Positions 47,434-58,605 of a stretch of 64,000 nt of DNA are shown here, one piece after another. Source of the DNA: Flaveria trinervia (taxonomy: Eukaryota > Streptophyta > Magnoliopsida > Asterales > Asteraceae); the NCBI GenBank assembly GCA_025506515.1, contig CM046451.1, positions 65,551,635 to 65,615,634 on the forward strand. Direction: 5' to 3'. The notes below the pieces were generated by a model that was given only the letters and a program-made list of their open reading frames with translations, searched no databases and was not told where the DNA came from. Both the position numbers and the translations under genes were made by a program. The stretch's first letter is position 1. Each line of letters starts with the position of its first letter.

Positions 47434-48439
47434 TGTAAGGCCCCGTTCCCGGGCACCTCACAGTTGGTCATTCATTGCACCTAAAACATTCTAAAACGTA
47501 TATTTATTTTGCAGCGGAATTTAAAACATTCATTAATAACTAAAAACATGTCATTTCATTCATTTACAACATTTTTTTTCATCTCAAAATACAAATACAT
47601 GTCAAAATACACATGCCAGCCTCAAAATGCTCCCAATAGCTTATGCATCCATGTCTGCAACTCCTCAGAGTCAACAAAATATACCTCCCAACTATTGTGC
47701 ATACAAAACTCAGCAACGCTAAGTGAGTTCTAGTTTTTATAATAAAATACTTTACTTTCACCAAAACCGTTCTTTACTTTATTTCAAATCATACTATACT
47801 TTCGTACATGCTCACACATCATACGTACACATAGATAATATCATTATTATCTTCATCATTATGTTCGGTAACTTTCGTTCATTCAAGGTATCCTCTAATC
47901 TTTAACTTCTCTCTCTAGATCCAGTCAGACTTTACCCTCTTCGTGGCACTCAGCCATGATTACTGAGGTCGAATGACAAGGTCTATATCGTACATTATTA
48001 TGATAATTCATTAACGTTCATTTCATACGTTCGTTCTTTCCATCATTATCTTTCGTTCATTACTCTTCATTACTTGAATCTTTTCTCATGCAATATCCCC
48101 GACTCATGCTCAAAAGCTGAAGCTATGCCGGGGCCTGTACATAACCCCCGACTCAAGTCCGAAGACTGACACATCACCGGATAGGCGACAAGATCCTATA
48201 CGAGTCAATCACAGGGATTAAACTCTATCCGAGTCTGTTGCAACGCCAGGTCGCTCACCTCATTCTCTCGTCTCATGCAATACTCCCGTCTCATGTCCGA
48301 AGACTGATACTGTGCCGGAGTATGCGAGAAGGACCTCTATTGAGTCTGTTCCAACAACAGGGTTGCTCACCTCATACATATGCTTGTCTTTATGTCACAC
48401 CCCCGAAGTTATGCGTAACTCGGGTAACCATCATATATT

Positions 48440-48672
48440 TAACCCCCAACATTATGGGTAACTACATCCCCATAGAAATGGGTAAACACCCCCATCAACA
48501 TGGGTACATCACCCCCATCGAAATGGGTACATCACCCCCATCGAAATGGGTACATCACCCCCATCGAAATGGGGACATCACCCGCATTGAAATGGGTACA
48601 TCACCCCCGTCGAAATGGGTACATTACCCCCATCGAAATGAATAGATCACACCCATTAACATCGGTACATCA
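48440..48672. repeat. 23-bp palindromic minisatellite in the G LTR
   Basis: About ten units of period 23; each contains CCCCAT...ATGGGT, an inverted repeat around CGAA, joined by ACATCAC. Central units are nearly identical and edge units degenerate. Confidence 0.88.
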
Positions 48673-49139
48673 CCGAAGGTCAGCAACAAAGACCGGAACC
48701 CTTGCGTGCACACTTTAGGATTAGTTGAACCTCACGCGGTTGAGCTTAAGGCATCTGAGCCGTGCACTTCACTACACATCACTACACTTCACTTGAAAGC
48801 CTCTCACATTTTCATTTATTAATGCATGCATTCATTCATTACGTTCCTCTTTTCATTATCTTCCACTTTACGTTACATAATATTTTCATTACATTCATTA
48901 ACGTTCAACGCAAAGCCAAGGGAAGACATACATACATAATAAGGAACATACACACAATCATAAACATACATCATCACCATACATGCATCAACATGCATAC
49001 ATAACACACATCTGACATACAATGCATCACATGCACCACCAAGCATACATCACACATACCATCATACACATAATTCCAAAATAACCAGGCCTATCTCCCC
49101 ATTTTACCCCTTAAAACCACCTAGAAAATCTTATGTCCA

Positions 49140-49440
49140 AAATGGGCGCACGGGACCTTTTAGGCGCATGAGCATAAAAATTCTAAGTGTAAAATAGTCT
49201 AGGCGCATGGGCACTATTTGGGCGCTTCTGCCCTATTCAGGCGTTTTGCCACTATGCAGCCGCATGGCACTGTTTAGGCACATAAACAACACTTAGCCGT
49301 TTTAACACTTGGGCGCATGGACACTATTTAGGTGCATGGACACTATTTAGGCGCATGGGCCACTCTTGGGCGCATGGCCAACACTTAGGCATCTAGCCAA
49401 CATGTTGGGCACATAGGCCATTGTTTAGGTGCATGAGAAC
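49140..49440. repeat. Degenerate repeat of about 20 bp around GGCGCATGG
   Basis: Roughly a dozen imperfect units of the form TTAGGCGCATGGACACTA, with variable spacing. Non-coding. Confidence 0.75.
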
Positions 49441-50089
49441 CTTCTGAAATATTTTCTATGCTACTAACATCACCCAATTATCATTCTATCACTACCCAAG
49501 GACAGATCTAACATACCAGGGGTACTTAATCATGCTAATCATTTACACTAGCCCATAATCAACTCTTAAACATGCATCCATACATCATTTCCGAACATAA
49601 GGCTTTAGACCCACGGTTACTTTGAAAATGTTTACTTAGTATGCATAATAGCCCTAAAAGCATTGAAAAATCAGTAAAGGGGGGGGGGGGCTTCTAGAAA
49701 CTCACCTTGAGCAGCCTTTGAGCAACACACTTCAAGTTCGAGACCCACCTTCAACTCAGCTCTTAAATCCCGAAAACAAACACTAAACACCAAGAAATTC
49801 GGTCAGAACTCAAAACCCAACTGAAACCGATCTCATATAAGAGAAGACTCACCTTTGCAGCTGCTTCTTCCTCTTTCTCTCTCTAAAACTAAGAGCTTTC
49901 TCTCTCTTCTTTCTTCTTTCAGACAAATGAAGAGGGTGAAGAAGGGATGGGCGACCATGCCCCCTTTAAACCATAAAATAATAGGTTTTGTACTTTGTAC
50001 ACTTTATCCCCCTCCACTTGTGCTCATTATCTATTCTTTCTATTTACTTTTCTTTTGCTTTCGGTAAATAGAAATTTTGGGGTGTTCCA

Positions 50090-50110
50090 AGTCTACCCCG
50101 CTTAAAGAGG
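50090..50110 (-). other. Element G polypurine tract region
   Basis: Minus-strand sequence CTTTAAGCGGGGTAGACT directly before the LTR start, preceded by a GGTTTCGGGGACGAAACC inverted repeat, a common layout at Ty3/gypsy 3' ends. Confidence 0.65.
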
Positions 50111-50241
50111 TTTCGTCCCCGAAACCTATCGCTTCTCGAACAGTTATGGGTAACACTGTCCCACCTCTTCCTTGATCTTGCACTTAAAATTAGATCCCTT
50201 TAGGCTTCATTGCACCCGTACAAGTGAAACCATCATCCTCC

Positions 50242-50936
50242 TTAGCCTATTCTGTTCTTATTAATAATGGCCACCAGTTGCTTCTTGTGGTTGAACACTT
50301 TGTCCATCTCAGTGTTCTCTAGTAGCACGATCATATCCTCATCGATTGAGCTCTTTCTTAGACGAGATGCATGGAACATCAGATGAATTCCACTTAACTC
50401 ATCGGGTAGCTCTAGTCGATGTGTCACTTCTCCTACCTGATCAAAAACTAGGAATGACCCTCTACACTCTAATATTAGCATTATTCGATTTCCAAATCAA
50501 ACAATCCGCTTTCCTGGTCGAAGCCTTCATCATAATTCATTGTCGTAGGTCTGTACCAAACTATGGTCGTGCACAGTTGATCAATCCATCCTCTTGCATC
50601 ACTTGGGGTTTGAGTCGTAGATTAGTGATCAAATCACAAGGAGTTGTACATCTATCCACCTACGTCTATCTTGAACAGTCTAGCAGGAACAAGCGTTCTC
50701 TCTCAATTATATCGCGTAATCCTCTAGGGCATTAGGTAACCTGGTAGTCTTACTAATGGAAATTCTACACCGAAGGAGGTATCTATATTCTTACTACTAA
50801 CAGCAACTTAGCACAGTAAGCAGAGATAAAACTTTCTTCTAGCAATAGAATCAAATAACAACGAGGCTAAAGTTTGGTTTATTAGAAATGTACCTCACAC
50901 AACATCAGGGTACGTCCTAGCTTCCTCCGATCTTCT
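50242..50936 (-). pseudogene. Element G pol remnant (integrase C-terminus)
   Basis: 50481-50242 on the minus strand encodes Val-Gly-Glu-Val, Arg-Leu-Glu-Leu-Pro, Gly-Ile-His and Phe-His-Ala-Ser-Arg-Leu-Arg-Lys, the conserved end of Ty3/gypsy integrase before the chromodomain-like tail. Only about 450 bases separate it from the end of gag; an intact element has about 3 kb here. The intermediate stretch (50490-50936) has no recognisable motif. Confidence 0.75.
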
Positions 50937-52155
50937 TCACTCCCAACCTTCCACCCTCGACTTCTTGCAATCCCTTCTCATATGACCTTCCTCACCACAA
51001 AAATAACACCTCCCCATACCGTAGTTCTTCACCACATGCTTGGTCCTTCCACAATGGAAATAGACATTGCCCCCCAATCTACATTCCCCAGGGTGCCTGT
51101 GTCCACACTTGTCACACCTTTTCGACCCCGCATCAGTTATGACCACACGCTGATCATCCACTCGTGCACCTTTGTCACCTGGAGTGGCTCCGCCACTTCC
51201 CAATCGCTTCCCGTTCCAATATTGATCACCCTTTCCTTTCTTACTACCTTCAATCACCATCAAAGATCTTTTATCATACAATCTCCCTGCCAAATCAACC
51301 GCCGACCTAAACGTGCTCGGTCGAGCAGCGATCATGTGCCTACGAATGTCCACCGGCAAGCCCTGAATATACCTCTTGATCTGTCGCGAAAGAGGTGTCA
51401 CCTGATCTAGCACCAGACGTGCCATCTTGTTGAATTTAGTGGTATACTGCTCATGTGTCATCGTTCCCGCCTGCAGCTGCAAGGAACTCCTTATCAACTT
51501 TATCCATCTCAAGGTGAGGACAAAACTCCTCAATCACCAGTCTTTTTAACTCTGACCATCTCATCCTTCTGATAGCCCTGCTTCCCTCACCCTGGACAAT
51601 ATTGTTCCACGAACATAAAGCTGAGTCCATAAAAGAGTGAGTGGCAAACATTACCTTCTGGTCCTCTCGGCACTCGCTGATCTCAAGGACAGCCTCCATC
51701 TCCCTCACCCATCGGTGAGTAGCAGCAATAGTGCCATCACCATCAAAGGTAGGGGGCTTGCACCTTTGGAATGCACTGTAATTACAGCCTTGTGCTCTCT
51801 CAGGCACAGGCTCTTCTTTCTCCTCTTCCTCATCAGTAGGGATAACCATCTTGTCCTCTGGTTGTTTTCTCCTTCCTGAGGACCTATTCCTGCCCTTCCT
51901 TTCGCCTTCTTTAATAGCTTTAATCACTTCGGTCACTATAGACGGTAAGACTGTTTGCATGACCTGGTGTACTTTATCATCAATCGCCTGCCTAGCCTCC
52001 CTATCTCAGGCATTCAAACTTGCATTTTCATTATCTCCGCTTCGGCCACGAACCTCAGGGTTCTCATGGGTCGTCTCAGGAGCCTTAGCACTACTCCTAG
52101 TCACTCGTGAATGGCCTCTACCTCTAGGAGCCTTGGAAGATTTCTGCCTAGCCAT
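50937..52155 (-). pseudogene. Element G gag (Ty3/gypsy retrotrans_gag)
   Basis: Minus-strand ATG at 52155 with a Ser/Arg-rich N-terminus, then TGA near 52007. The main part resumes from about 51960 (Val-Leu-Pro-Ser-Ile-Val). Retrotrans_gag core lies at about 51740-51380 (Pro-Pro-Thr-Phe-Asp-Gly, Trp-Val-Arg-Glu-Met-Glu, Phe-Asn-Lys-Met-Ala), with a frame change near 51530-51480. Two zinc-knuckle-like segments end it: a degenerate one near 51080 and Cys-Tyr-Phe-Cys-x4-His-x4-Cys near 51005-50965. Stop at 50937. Gag is the best preserved coding part of G. Confidence 0.85.
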
Positions 52156-52512
52156 GCGCTAGCATACTATAAGATTCAGACACTAACACAGTCATTCAAG
52201 GTAATAACTCAGTTTATGTCAAGTATAGTAAGTCCCTAATTACAGTGGACAGTTGTATTAGCCACTTACTTTACTTTTAATACCCCAAGCATTTTCTATC
52301 CTGACTACATCAATATCTAAATATACACAAAAGCACACTAGCCACATAACATGCGCACATAATACCGGTTAACGTTAACTTAATTTAAACCTTTACATAA
52401 AACCTTTATATGTAGGCACGTAGCTACTAGGACTGGCATCCCTCTCCTTTTTGTCCCATTCTTAGTTGAAGTTAAGGTTTATTTTGAAAATTTACTCATT
52501 TCACTTAAACTT
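52156..52512 (-). other. Element G leader
   Basis: 357 bases between PBS and gag ATG. AT-rich, no gene or repeat seen. Confidence 0.6.
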
Positions 52513-52527
52513 TGGCTCTGATACCAA
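52513..52527 (-). other. Element G primer binding site
   Basis: Minus-strand TTGGTATCAGAGCCA two bases after the LTR end, complementary to initiator tRNA-Met. It shows that the right LTR is the 5' LTR. Confidence 0.9.
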
Positions 52528-52529
52528 CT

Positions 52530-53485
52530 TGTAAGACCCCGCTCCCGGGCACCTCACAGTTAGTCATTCATTGCACATAAAACATTATAAAACGTACATT
52601 TATTTTGCAGCAGAATTTAAAACTTTCATTAATAACTAAAGACATGTCATTTCATTCATTTACAACATTTGTTTTCATCATAAAATACAAAGACATGTCA
52701 AAATACGGATGCCAGCCTCAAAATGCTCCAAGTAGCTTATGCATCCATGCGTGCAACTCCTCAGCATCAACAAAATATACCTGCCAACTATTATGCATAC
52801 AAAAGTCAGCAACGCTAAGTGAGTTATAGTTTGTATAATAAAATACTTTACTTTCATCAAAACCATTCTTTACTTTATTTCAAATCATACTATACTTTTG
52901 TACATGCTCACACCTCATATGTACACATAGATAATATCATTACTATCTTCATCATTATGTTTGTTAACTTTCATTCATTCAACATATCCAATTATCTTTC
53001 ACTTCTCTCTCTAGATCCGGTCAGACTTTACCCTCTTCGTGGCACTCAGCCACGATTACTGAGGTTGAATGACAAGGGTCTATATCGTACATTATTATGA
53101 TAATTCATTAACATTCAATTCATACGTTCGTTTTTTTCCATCATTATCTTTCATTCATTACTCTTCATTACTCGAATCTTGCCTCGTGCAATATCCCCGA
53201 CTCATGCTCGAAAGCTAATGTTGTGTCGGGGCCTGTACACAAACCCCGACTCATGTCCGAAGACTGACACAGCAAGGGGATATGCGACAAAGATCCCATA
53301 CAAGTCAATCCCAGGGATTGAACTCTATCGGAGTCTGTTGCAATGCCAGGTCGCTAACCTCATTAACTCGTCTCATGCAATCCTCCCGACTCATGTCTGA
53401 AGACTGATACTATGCCAGAGTACGTGACAAGGACCTCTATCTAGTCTGTTGCAACAAAAGGGTTGCTCACCTCATACATATGCTT
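52530..53485 (-). repeat. Element G 5' LTR, outer 1.7 kb missing
   Basis: Matches 47434-48385 by scattered substitutions. The match ends at GCTT (53482-53485), after which 2m gag sequence begins. The minisatellite half of the LTR and about 10 bases of the target are missing on this side. Confidence 0.82.
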
Positions 53486-53704
53486 AAGGCAATTACTGTA
53501 GGCCTCCTCATCATCCTCACTAGGTTGATCAGGAATCGGATCGTCTAAGATGTATAATCGTTTCTCTTGCTTGAGAATAATTCTGAAGTTTCTAAACCAA
53601 TCAATAAAGTTATTATGATTTAGACGCTCATTTTGGAAAATGGTCCTTAGTGATAGTGAGTGAGCGGACAGGATTTCATTGTTTTCATTATTGTTGGTGG
53701 CCAT
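53486..53704 (-). pseudogene. Element 2m gag, N-terminal part
   Basis: Minus-strand ATG at 53704 (Met-Ala-Thr-Asn-Asn), then Asn-His-Asn-Asn-Phe-Ile-Asp-Trp and Leu-Asp-Asp-Pro-Ile-Pro-Asp, matching 57461-57680 of 2p at about 75% protein identity by eye. The frame is open here, so it also shows that the 2p gag start contains a frameshift. Cut at 53486 by element G. Confidence 0.88.
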
Positions 53705-54896
53705 CTACAAAATATAACGAAGTACAATTTTAGTAATTTCGATATTGTTTATATTTTAATAATTAAAACCCCTTTTAAGTGTCTTACACAATTTTAAAAT
53801 CTAGAATCCAACGTTACATTTAAATATTGGTTAGGTGACCTTTATCCTATTATTTAAATTAACAACGTAGTTAACGTTTTGACAATTGCAACTCTTTTCA
53901 ACTTCTAGGGTATGGGATTGAATTTAAAACATCATATGTATAGTTGGCATGTTAATCCCATCAACACCTACTTGCACACACATGTGCATTTTTCCAACAT
54001 AAGTGGTTAGGTGACCATTATCCCACAATATGGTATCCCCACCTCAAGTCACCAGTTCCCACAAAATGGTTAGTTGACCTTTAACCCTTATGAGTTTCCA
54101 AATGACTCAAGTGTTGTGCAAAAGGATGGTGTTAAACTTGTTTATAAAAGAAATTTAAGTTTTCATAATCTTAGTTTAGAAAATTCTATGTACCTTATAT
54201 TTGCAGCTTTCAAATACAAGGTACCCTATGGTTCACTTTTATTAATACCCTTTTATTAACCACTTAATGATAAATAACCAACAAATATTTAGCTTGTAAA
54301 TTTTGTTAATGAGTTTGTTATGCATAACTGAATGACAATCAATCAAACAACAACATACAAACACGCAGAAAGATACAAACATGAGTGCATAACCATAGCC
54401 ACTAAGTTGACCATACTTGTTTGCCATCACAAGTGTTATCATAAGGTCTTTCCTAAGGGTATAGATGACACATCAAAATATGTCAATGAACTCCCACTCA
54501 AATCCACATCCAAATGCTTCAAGGTCCATGTGTTTTGTGTCCTCTTTTGAGTCTTCATCTTATGCACCATGTTTTACAAAAATCATATCCTAATGCAATT
54601 TTTTTCTAATAAAAGAAATGCACCTAATTTATTTTTACATAACGAAATGAATAAAAAAATTACAACACAAAATACAAAACACAAAATTACAACCCTTACA
54701 AGAATCAAAACCAACATGACAAATCACAATCAATCCAAACCAACACAAAGGCCAACGCTATGTTATGCACCATATTTAGAAACATATTCAACATCCAAGA
54801 ACAACAATGAACCCGTTATTTCAGCCCTAAACTTTCAGCCAACATGAACAAAAACTTTAAGGTTTGTCCAAACAACACAATCAACCATTTGATGTA
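53705..54896 (-). other. Element 2m leader, gag-proximal part
   Basis: About 1.2 kb non-coding, homologous to 56046-57460 of 2p. GGTTAGGTGACCTTTATCC and variants occur at 53828-53847, 54004-54023 and 54067-54086. Short open frames (54074-54259, 54332-54550, 54569-54847) are not conserved as protein. Confidence 0.75.
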
Positions 54897-54901
54897 AATC
54901 T
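54897..54901. repeat. Left TSD of element 2p (AATCT)
   Basis: AATCT before TGTAGGATTC, repeated at 63371-63375. Confidence 0.92.
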
Positions 54902-56028
54902 TGTAGGATTCGATGTGCCCAAGACACTTAGAATATTGATGTGGTTAGTACGTTATGATCCAAGTCGGGTTATACCCAATAACAAGCTTAGCAGACACCA
55001 AATAATATTTATTGATGATATGATCATACAATAAAATATTAACACCAATTTAGAAAATGGGTTTTCTAAACAAGTTGCATATGACATGGAACAATTTATT
55101 AGGATATTTTGTTCAATGATATTATTTGTAATGTTATTTATATTAGTTAGATGACATTACAAATTAATAATGGCTATATATGTTATACAATTAATTGGTT
55201 AGTTGTATACATTTTCTAAGAGGACCAAATTATAAGACCCACAACTTGTGTATTGTGTTAAATAAAAAAAGGGGGGAACCCTTTTTCAAATGAGATTTTC
55301 GGCCCCCTCCCCTTGTTTCTATTGGACCACTTTTCTTGAAAAGACTAAACACAATTAAGGGGTCTTGAAAGAACTTGTTCCAGCCATTATCATTTCAATT
55401 GACATGCAACAAAAAAATCTCTCTTTTGCTCTCCTCTTGTTCACGGAAATAAGCAGCAGAAGATTGTTTTTTTTGAGCTTCATCTTGGTGTATCTCTACC
55501 TAGCAAGAGTGGTGTTTGTACAAGGCTTGGGGTATAAACACTTGAGGGTTCCTTTCTTGGAACTTTGGGGTCGATTCTATCTTCTAACATCATCAAAGTT
55601 GCTGCTCAAACTCACGGTTTTGGAAGCCTCAATTTGGCAGCTTACATTTGGTGTTTTGGAGTCCAAATCCAAGCAAGTGCGAAGGTAACTCAAAGCTTTG
55701 TGGGAGTCGACGTTAGAGGAAGTCCAACTTGGAAGCTTTGGCAACATTTCAGCCTTCAAACTCCTTTCATTCATCAACATCTAACTGCTGGAAGGAGGTA
55801 GTTTTTGGCAGCCCTTTGAGGTTGCCATATTGTGTTATTATATGTACACATAGCTTGTCTATTCACATAAGAATGATCCTCATGATTTGGGTTTGTTTTT
55901 CATAACAAATGAACATATAGAAGATAAGATTTTCAGCTTTAAAATCGTTTTAAAAAGCATATATCCGCTGCGTTTTTCAGAATGTTTAAAAGTTTAAACA
56001 TGGATTTTGTGTTCTAGCAAACCCGTCA
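54902..56028 (+). repeat. Element 2p 5' LTR (1,127 bp)
   Basis: TGTAGGATTC...CCCGTCA. Contains TTTTCGGCCCCC near 55285 and TATCCGCTGCG near 55962. The open frame 55565-55801, also present unchanged in the 3' LTR, is shared by descent and has no coding evidence. Confidence 0.95.
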
Positions 56029-56029
56029 A

Positions 56030-56045
56030 TGGCATCAAGAGCCGG
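56030..56045 (+). other. Element 2p primer binding site, variant
   Basis: TGGCATCAAGAGCCGG after the LTR. Compared with the usual TGGTATCAGAGCC it has C for T and one extra base. 2m has the same form (TGGCATCTAGAGCCG), so it is a family trait. Confidence 0.8.
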
Positions 56046-57460
56046 TTATGTGGATGACTTGCTTGTTTTGTCTTTAAATTGGTTTTAAAGCATGATAATA
56101 AACTAGTTATAGGCTGGTTTTGGGCTGCTATAGTTTGGTTGAATGATTCCCCAACTTTCAAGGTTATATGACACATGCTAGTGATTAGACCTTGAAAGAA
56201 CACATTATGAAATGTTGATTGTTTGGACAATATTTAAAACCAAAATTTCAGTTATGTTGGCTGAAATTTGGTGGTTTTAAAAGGGGTTTCATTAGATGTT
56301 TTGATGTTATGATCATTGGATGATAAAGTGCATAACCTAGCCATTGACCTTGTGATGTTTGGATGCTTGTGTGGTTGTATTCATTCATTCAATTTGGTTG
56401 TAATTTTGTTTCATTATTTGGGTTGTAATTATTCATTCATTTGGTTTGTAATAGATTAGGTGCATTTCTTTTATTAGAAAATGTATTAGGATACAATTTT
56501 GTAAAAGGAAGATGCACAAGTTCAAGACCCGAAGATGGACATCAAAGACATGGAACTTGAAGCATATGGATGCAAGTTCAAGTGGGGTCCAAGATGACCT
56601 GCATTTTGTGATTGTTTTCAACCTTAGAAAAGACCTTATGACAACACTTGTGATGGCAAACAAGTGTTGTCAACTTAGTAGCTATGGTTATGCACTCATG
56701 TTTGTATATATATGCTTGTTGATTGTTTGTTATTTGATTGTATGATTGGAATTTGAACATGCATTACAAACTAATTAACAAACTTAACAAGTTATAAAAA
56801 TAATGGTTCTTAATCATTAGAAGGTAATAAAAGGTTATTAAAATGATTTAATGGTTTTAAAGATTAAAATAGTTTTAATCAAAGGACCATAGGGTATCTT
56901 GTATTTGAAAGCATAACAAATACAAGTACATAGAGTTTTCTAAACTAGAATTATGAAATCTCTAAACATTTGACTAACAAGTTTAACACCATCCTTTTGC
57001 ACAACACTTAAGTCATTTGGAAACTTTTAATGGGATAAAGGTCACCTAACCATTTTGAGGGAACTTGTGACTTAAGGAGGAATACCACATTGGTGGGATA
57101 AAGGTCACCTAACCACTTATATTGGTAAACTCACATGTGTGTGCAAGTAGGGTAACTTGATTTGCAAACCATGTTGAATGGATCACCTAAAATGTGGTTT
57201 CCAAATGGTGTTGATGGGATTTACATGCCGACTTTACATGTGATGTTCAAAAGTCGATCCCATACCTCTAGAAGTTGCAAATGGTTGCAATCGTCAACGT
57301 TGACCACCTTATTAATTTAAAACGTGGGATAAAGGTCACCTAACCACAATTTAAATGTAATATTGGGTTCTAGATTTTAATATGAAAAGGTCTTGTAAGA
57401 CATTTGTTATTAAAATTACAATATCGAAAATACTAAATAAAACTTTGTTAAATTTTGTAG
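56046..57460 (+). other. Element 2p leader
   Basis: 1.4 kb without a conserved ORF. GGGATAAAGGTCACCTAACCA is repeated exactly at 57032-57052, 57095-57115 and 57326-57346, with a further variant near 57185. 2m carries the same repeats. Confidence 0.8.
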
Positions 57461-58605
57461 ATGGCCTCTAATAATGATAATTCCGATAACTCATCCGCCC
57501 GTCCAACCAATCTCTACGAGCGATCCTCCAAAAGGAACGTCTAAACCATAACAACTTCATCGATTGGTATCGAAACTTGAGAATTGTTCTCAAGCAAGAG
57601 AGACGATCGTATGTTTTAGACGACCCTATCCCCGATCAACCTAGCGAGGATGATGAGGAGGCCTTTAATGATTGGCTGAAATACACTGAGGACTCCGTCC
57701 AAGTGTCTTGTCTCATGCTAGCGAGCATGACTCCGGATCTCCAAAAGGAGTATGAACACCACGGGGCTTATGACATGATAACCCAGCTGAAGGAAACGTT
57801 CCAACAGCAAGCAAGGGTTGAGCGCTTCGAAACGGTTCGAGCGCTCCATGCATGTCGTATGGACGACAACCAATCTGTTTCATCTTATGTACTTAAGATG
57901 AAAAGTCACATTGACCGCCTCGAGAGGCTTAATTGTCCCGTCTCGAAGGAATTGGCCACGGATTTGATCCTCAATGGCCTTACCAAGAGGTTCGAGACAT
58001 TCGTGTTGAACTACAACATGAATGCATGGGACAAAAGCATTGGTGAACTTCACTCAATGCTCAAAACGGCCGAGGCGGCCATGGGTAAAAGGGTTTTACC
58101 CGTTCTCACCATCAATGAAGGTGGGAACAATAAAAGGCCTCGTCCCGCACCCAAGGCAAAGGTTGCCAAGGGTAAGGGACCTACTTGGGGAAAAGGGAAA
58201 GGGGTGGCAAGGGTGCCTCCCAAACCACAAGAGAAGAAGCAAAAGGTTGCTACTAATGACCCATGCTTCAAGTGTGGGGAGATTGGACATTGGGCAAGGA
58301 ATTGTCCTGTCCATCTCCAAGAGTTGAAAGCCAAGAGGGATGCCGGGCAGACCTCAGGTACAATATACATGATTCATATTGATCTTAATGTTACATCTTC
58401 TAACACATGGGTATTGGATACCGGATGTGGAACTCACATTTGCAATTTGTTGCAGGGGTTCACAAGAAGTAGGGACTTCAAACAAGGGGATGTTAGCCTC
58501 TTCATGGGAAATGGAACTAAAGTCTTAGTTGAAGCTCGTGGAGACTACATCCTAAACTTCCAAGTGTTTGGAAGTTATTTTGAAGAATGTTTTGTATGCT
58601 CCTAG
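57461..58605 (+). pseudogene. Element 2p gag and protease
   Basis: ATG at 57461. The frame changes by one base near 57512, so the literal frame stops at 57542; from 57515 on the correct frame is open to 58605. UBN2-type gag core (57600-58080), Lys/Pro-rich basic stretch, zinc knuckle Cys-Phe-Lys-Cys-x4-His-x4-Cys at about 58264-58305, then protease Trp-Val-Leu-Asp-Thr-Gly-Cys-Gly near 58410. Gag and protease share one frame, as in most plant copia elements. A further single-base shift near 58575-58600 leads to the next segment. Confidence 0.9.

Larger units (their letters stand above)
47434..50089 (-). repeat. Element G 3' LTR (about 2.66 kb)
   Basis: Plus-strand start TGTAAGGCCCCG, end GGGGTGTTCCA (minus-strand start TGGAACACCCC after the PPT). 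The first 952 bases match 52530-53485 with scattered substitutions. Beyond that are two minisatellites (48440-48672, 49140-49440), a pyrimidine-rich stretch near 49860-49920 and a 12-base G run at 49679-49690. GCAGCGGAAT lies at 47511-47520. Open frames here (for example 48238-48645) are repeat artefacts. Confidence 0.78.
47434..53485 (-). mobile_element. Element G: Ty3/gypsy element, most of pol deleted
   Basis: Minus-strand order, right to left: 5' LTR remnant (53485-52530), PBS (52527-52513), gag (52155-50937), about 450 bases of degraded sequence, pol C-terminal remnant, PPT, and a long 3' LTR (50089-47434). Gag of Ty3/gypsy type plus the integrase C-terminal block support the class. Protease, RT, RNase H and the integrase core are absent. 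No TSD: left flank GAGTC is not repeated at right. It is inserted in gag of 2m. Confidence 0.83.

Noticed and set aside
48238..48718. Repeat-peptide frames over the G minisatellite
   Set aside because: Products of the 23-bp repeat; not kept in the other LTR.
52511..52529. tRNA-like TGGCTCTGATACCA
   Set aside because: It is the PBS complement of a minus-strand element; no cloverleaf around it.
55565..55801. 78-codon frame identical in both 2p LTRs (also 62905-63141)
   Set aside because: Identity is explained by recent LTR duplication. The other Copia-2 LTRs do not keep it.
57577..57579. TTG as gag start in 2p
   Set aside because: Plant genes rarely start at TTG. Homology extends upstream to ATG 57461 through a one-base frameshift.
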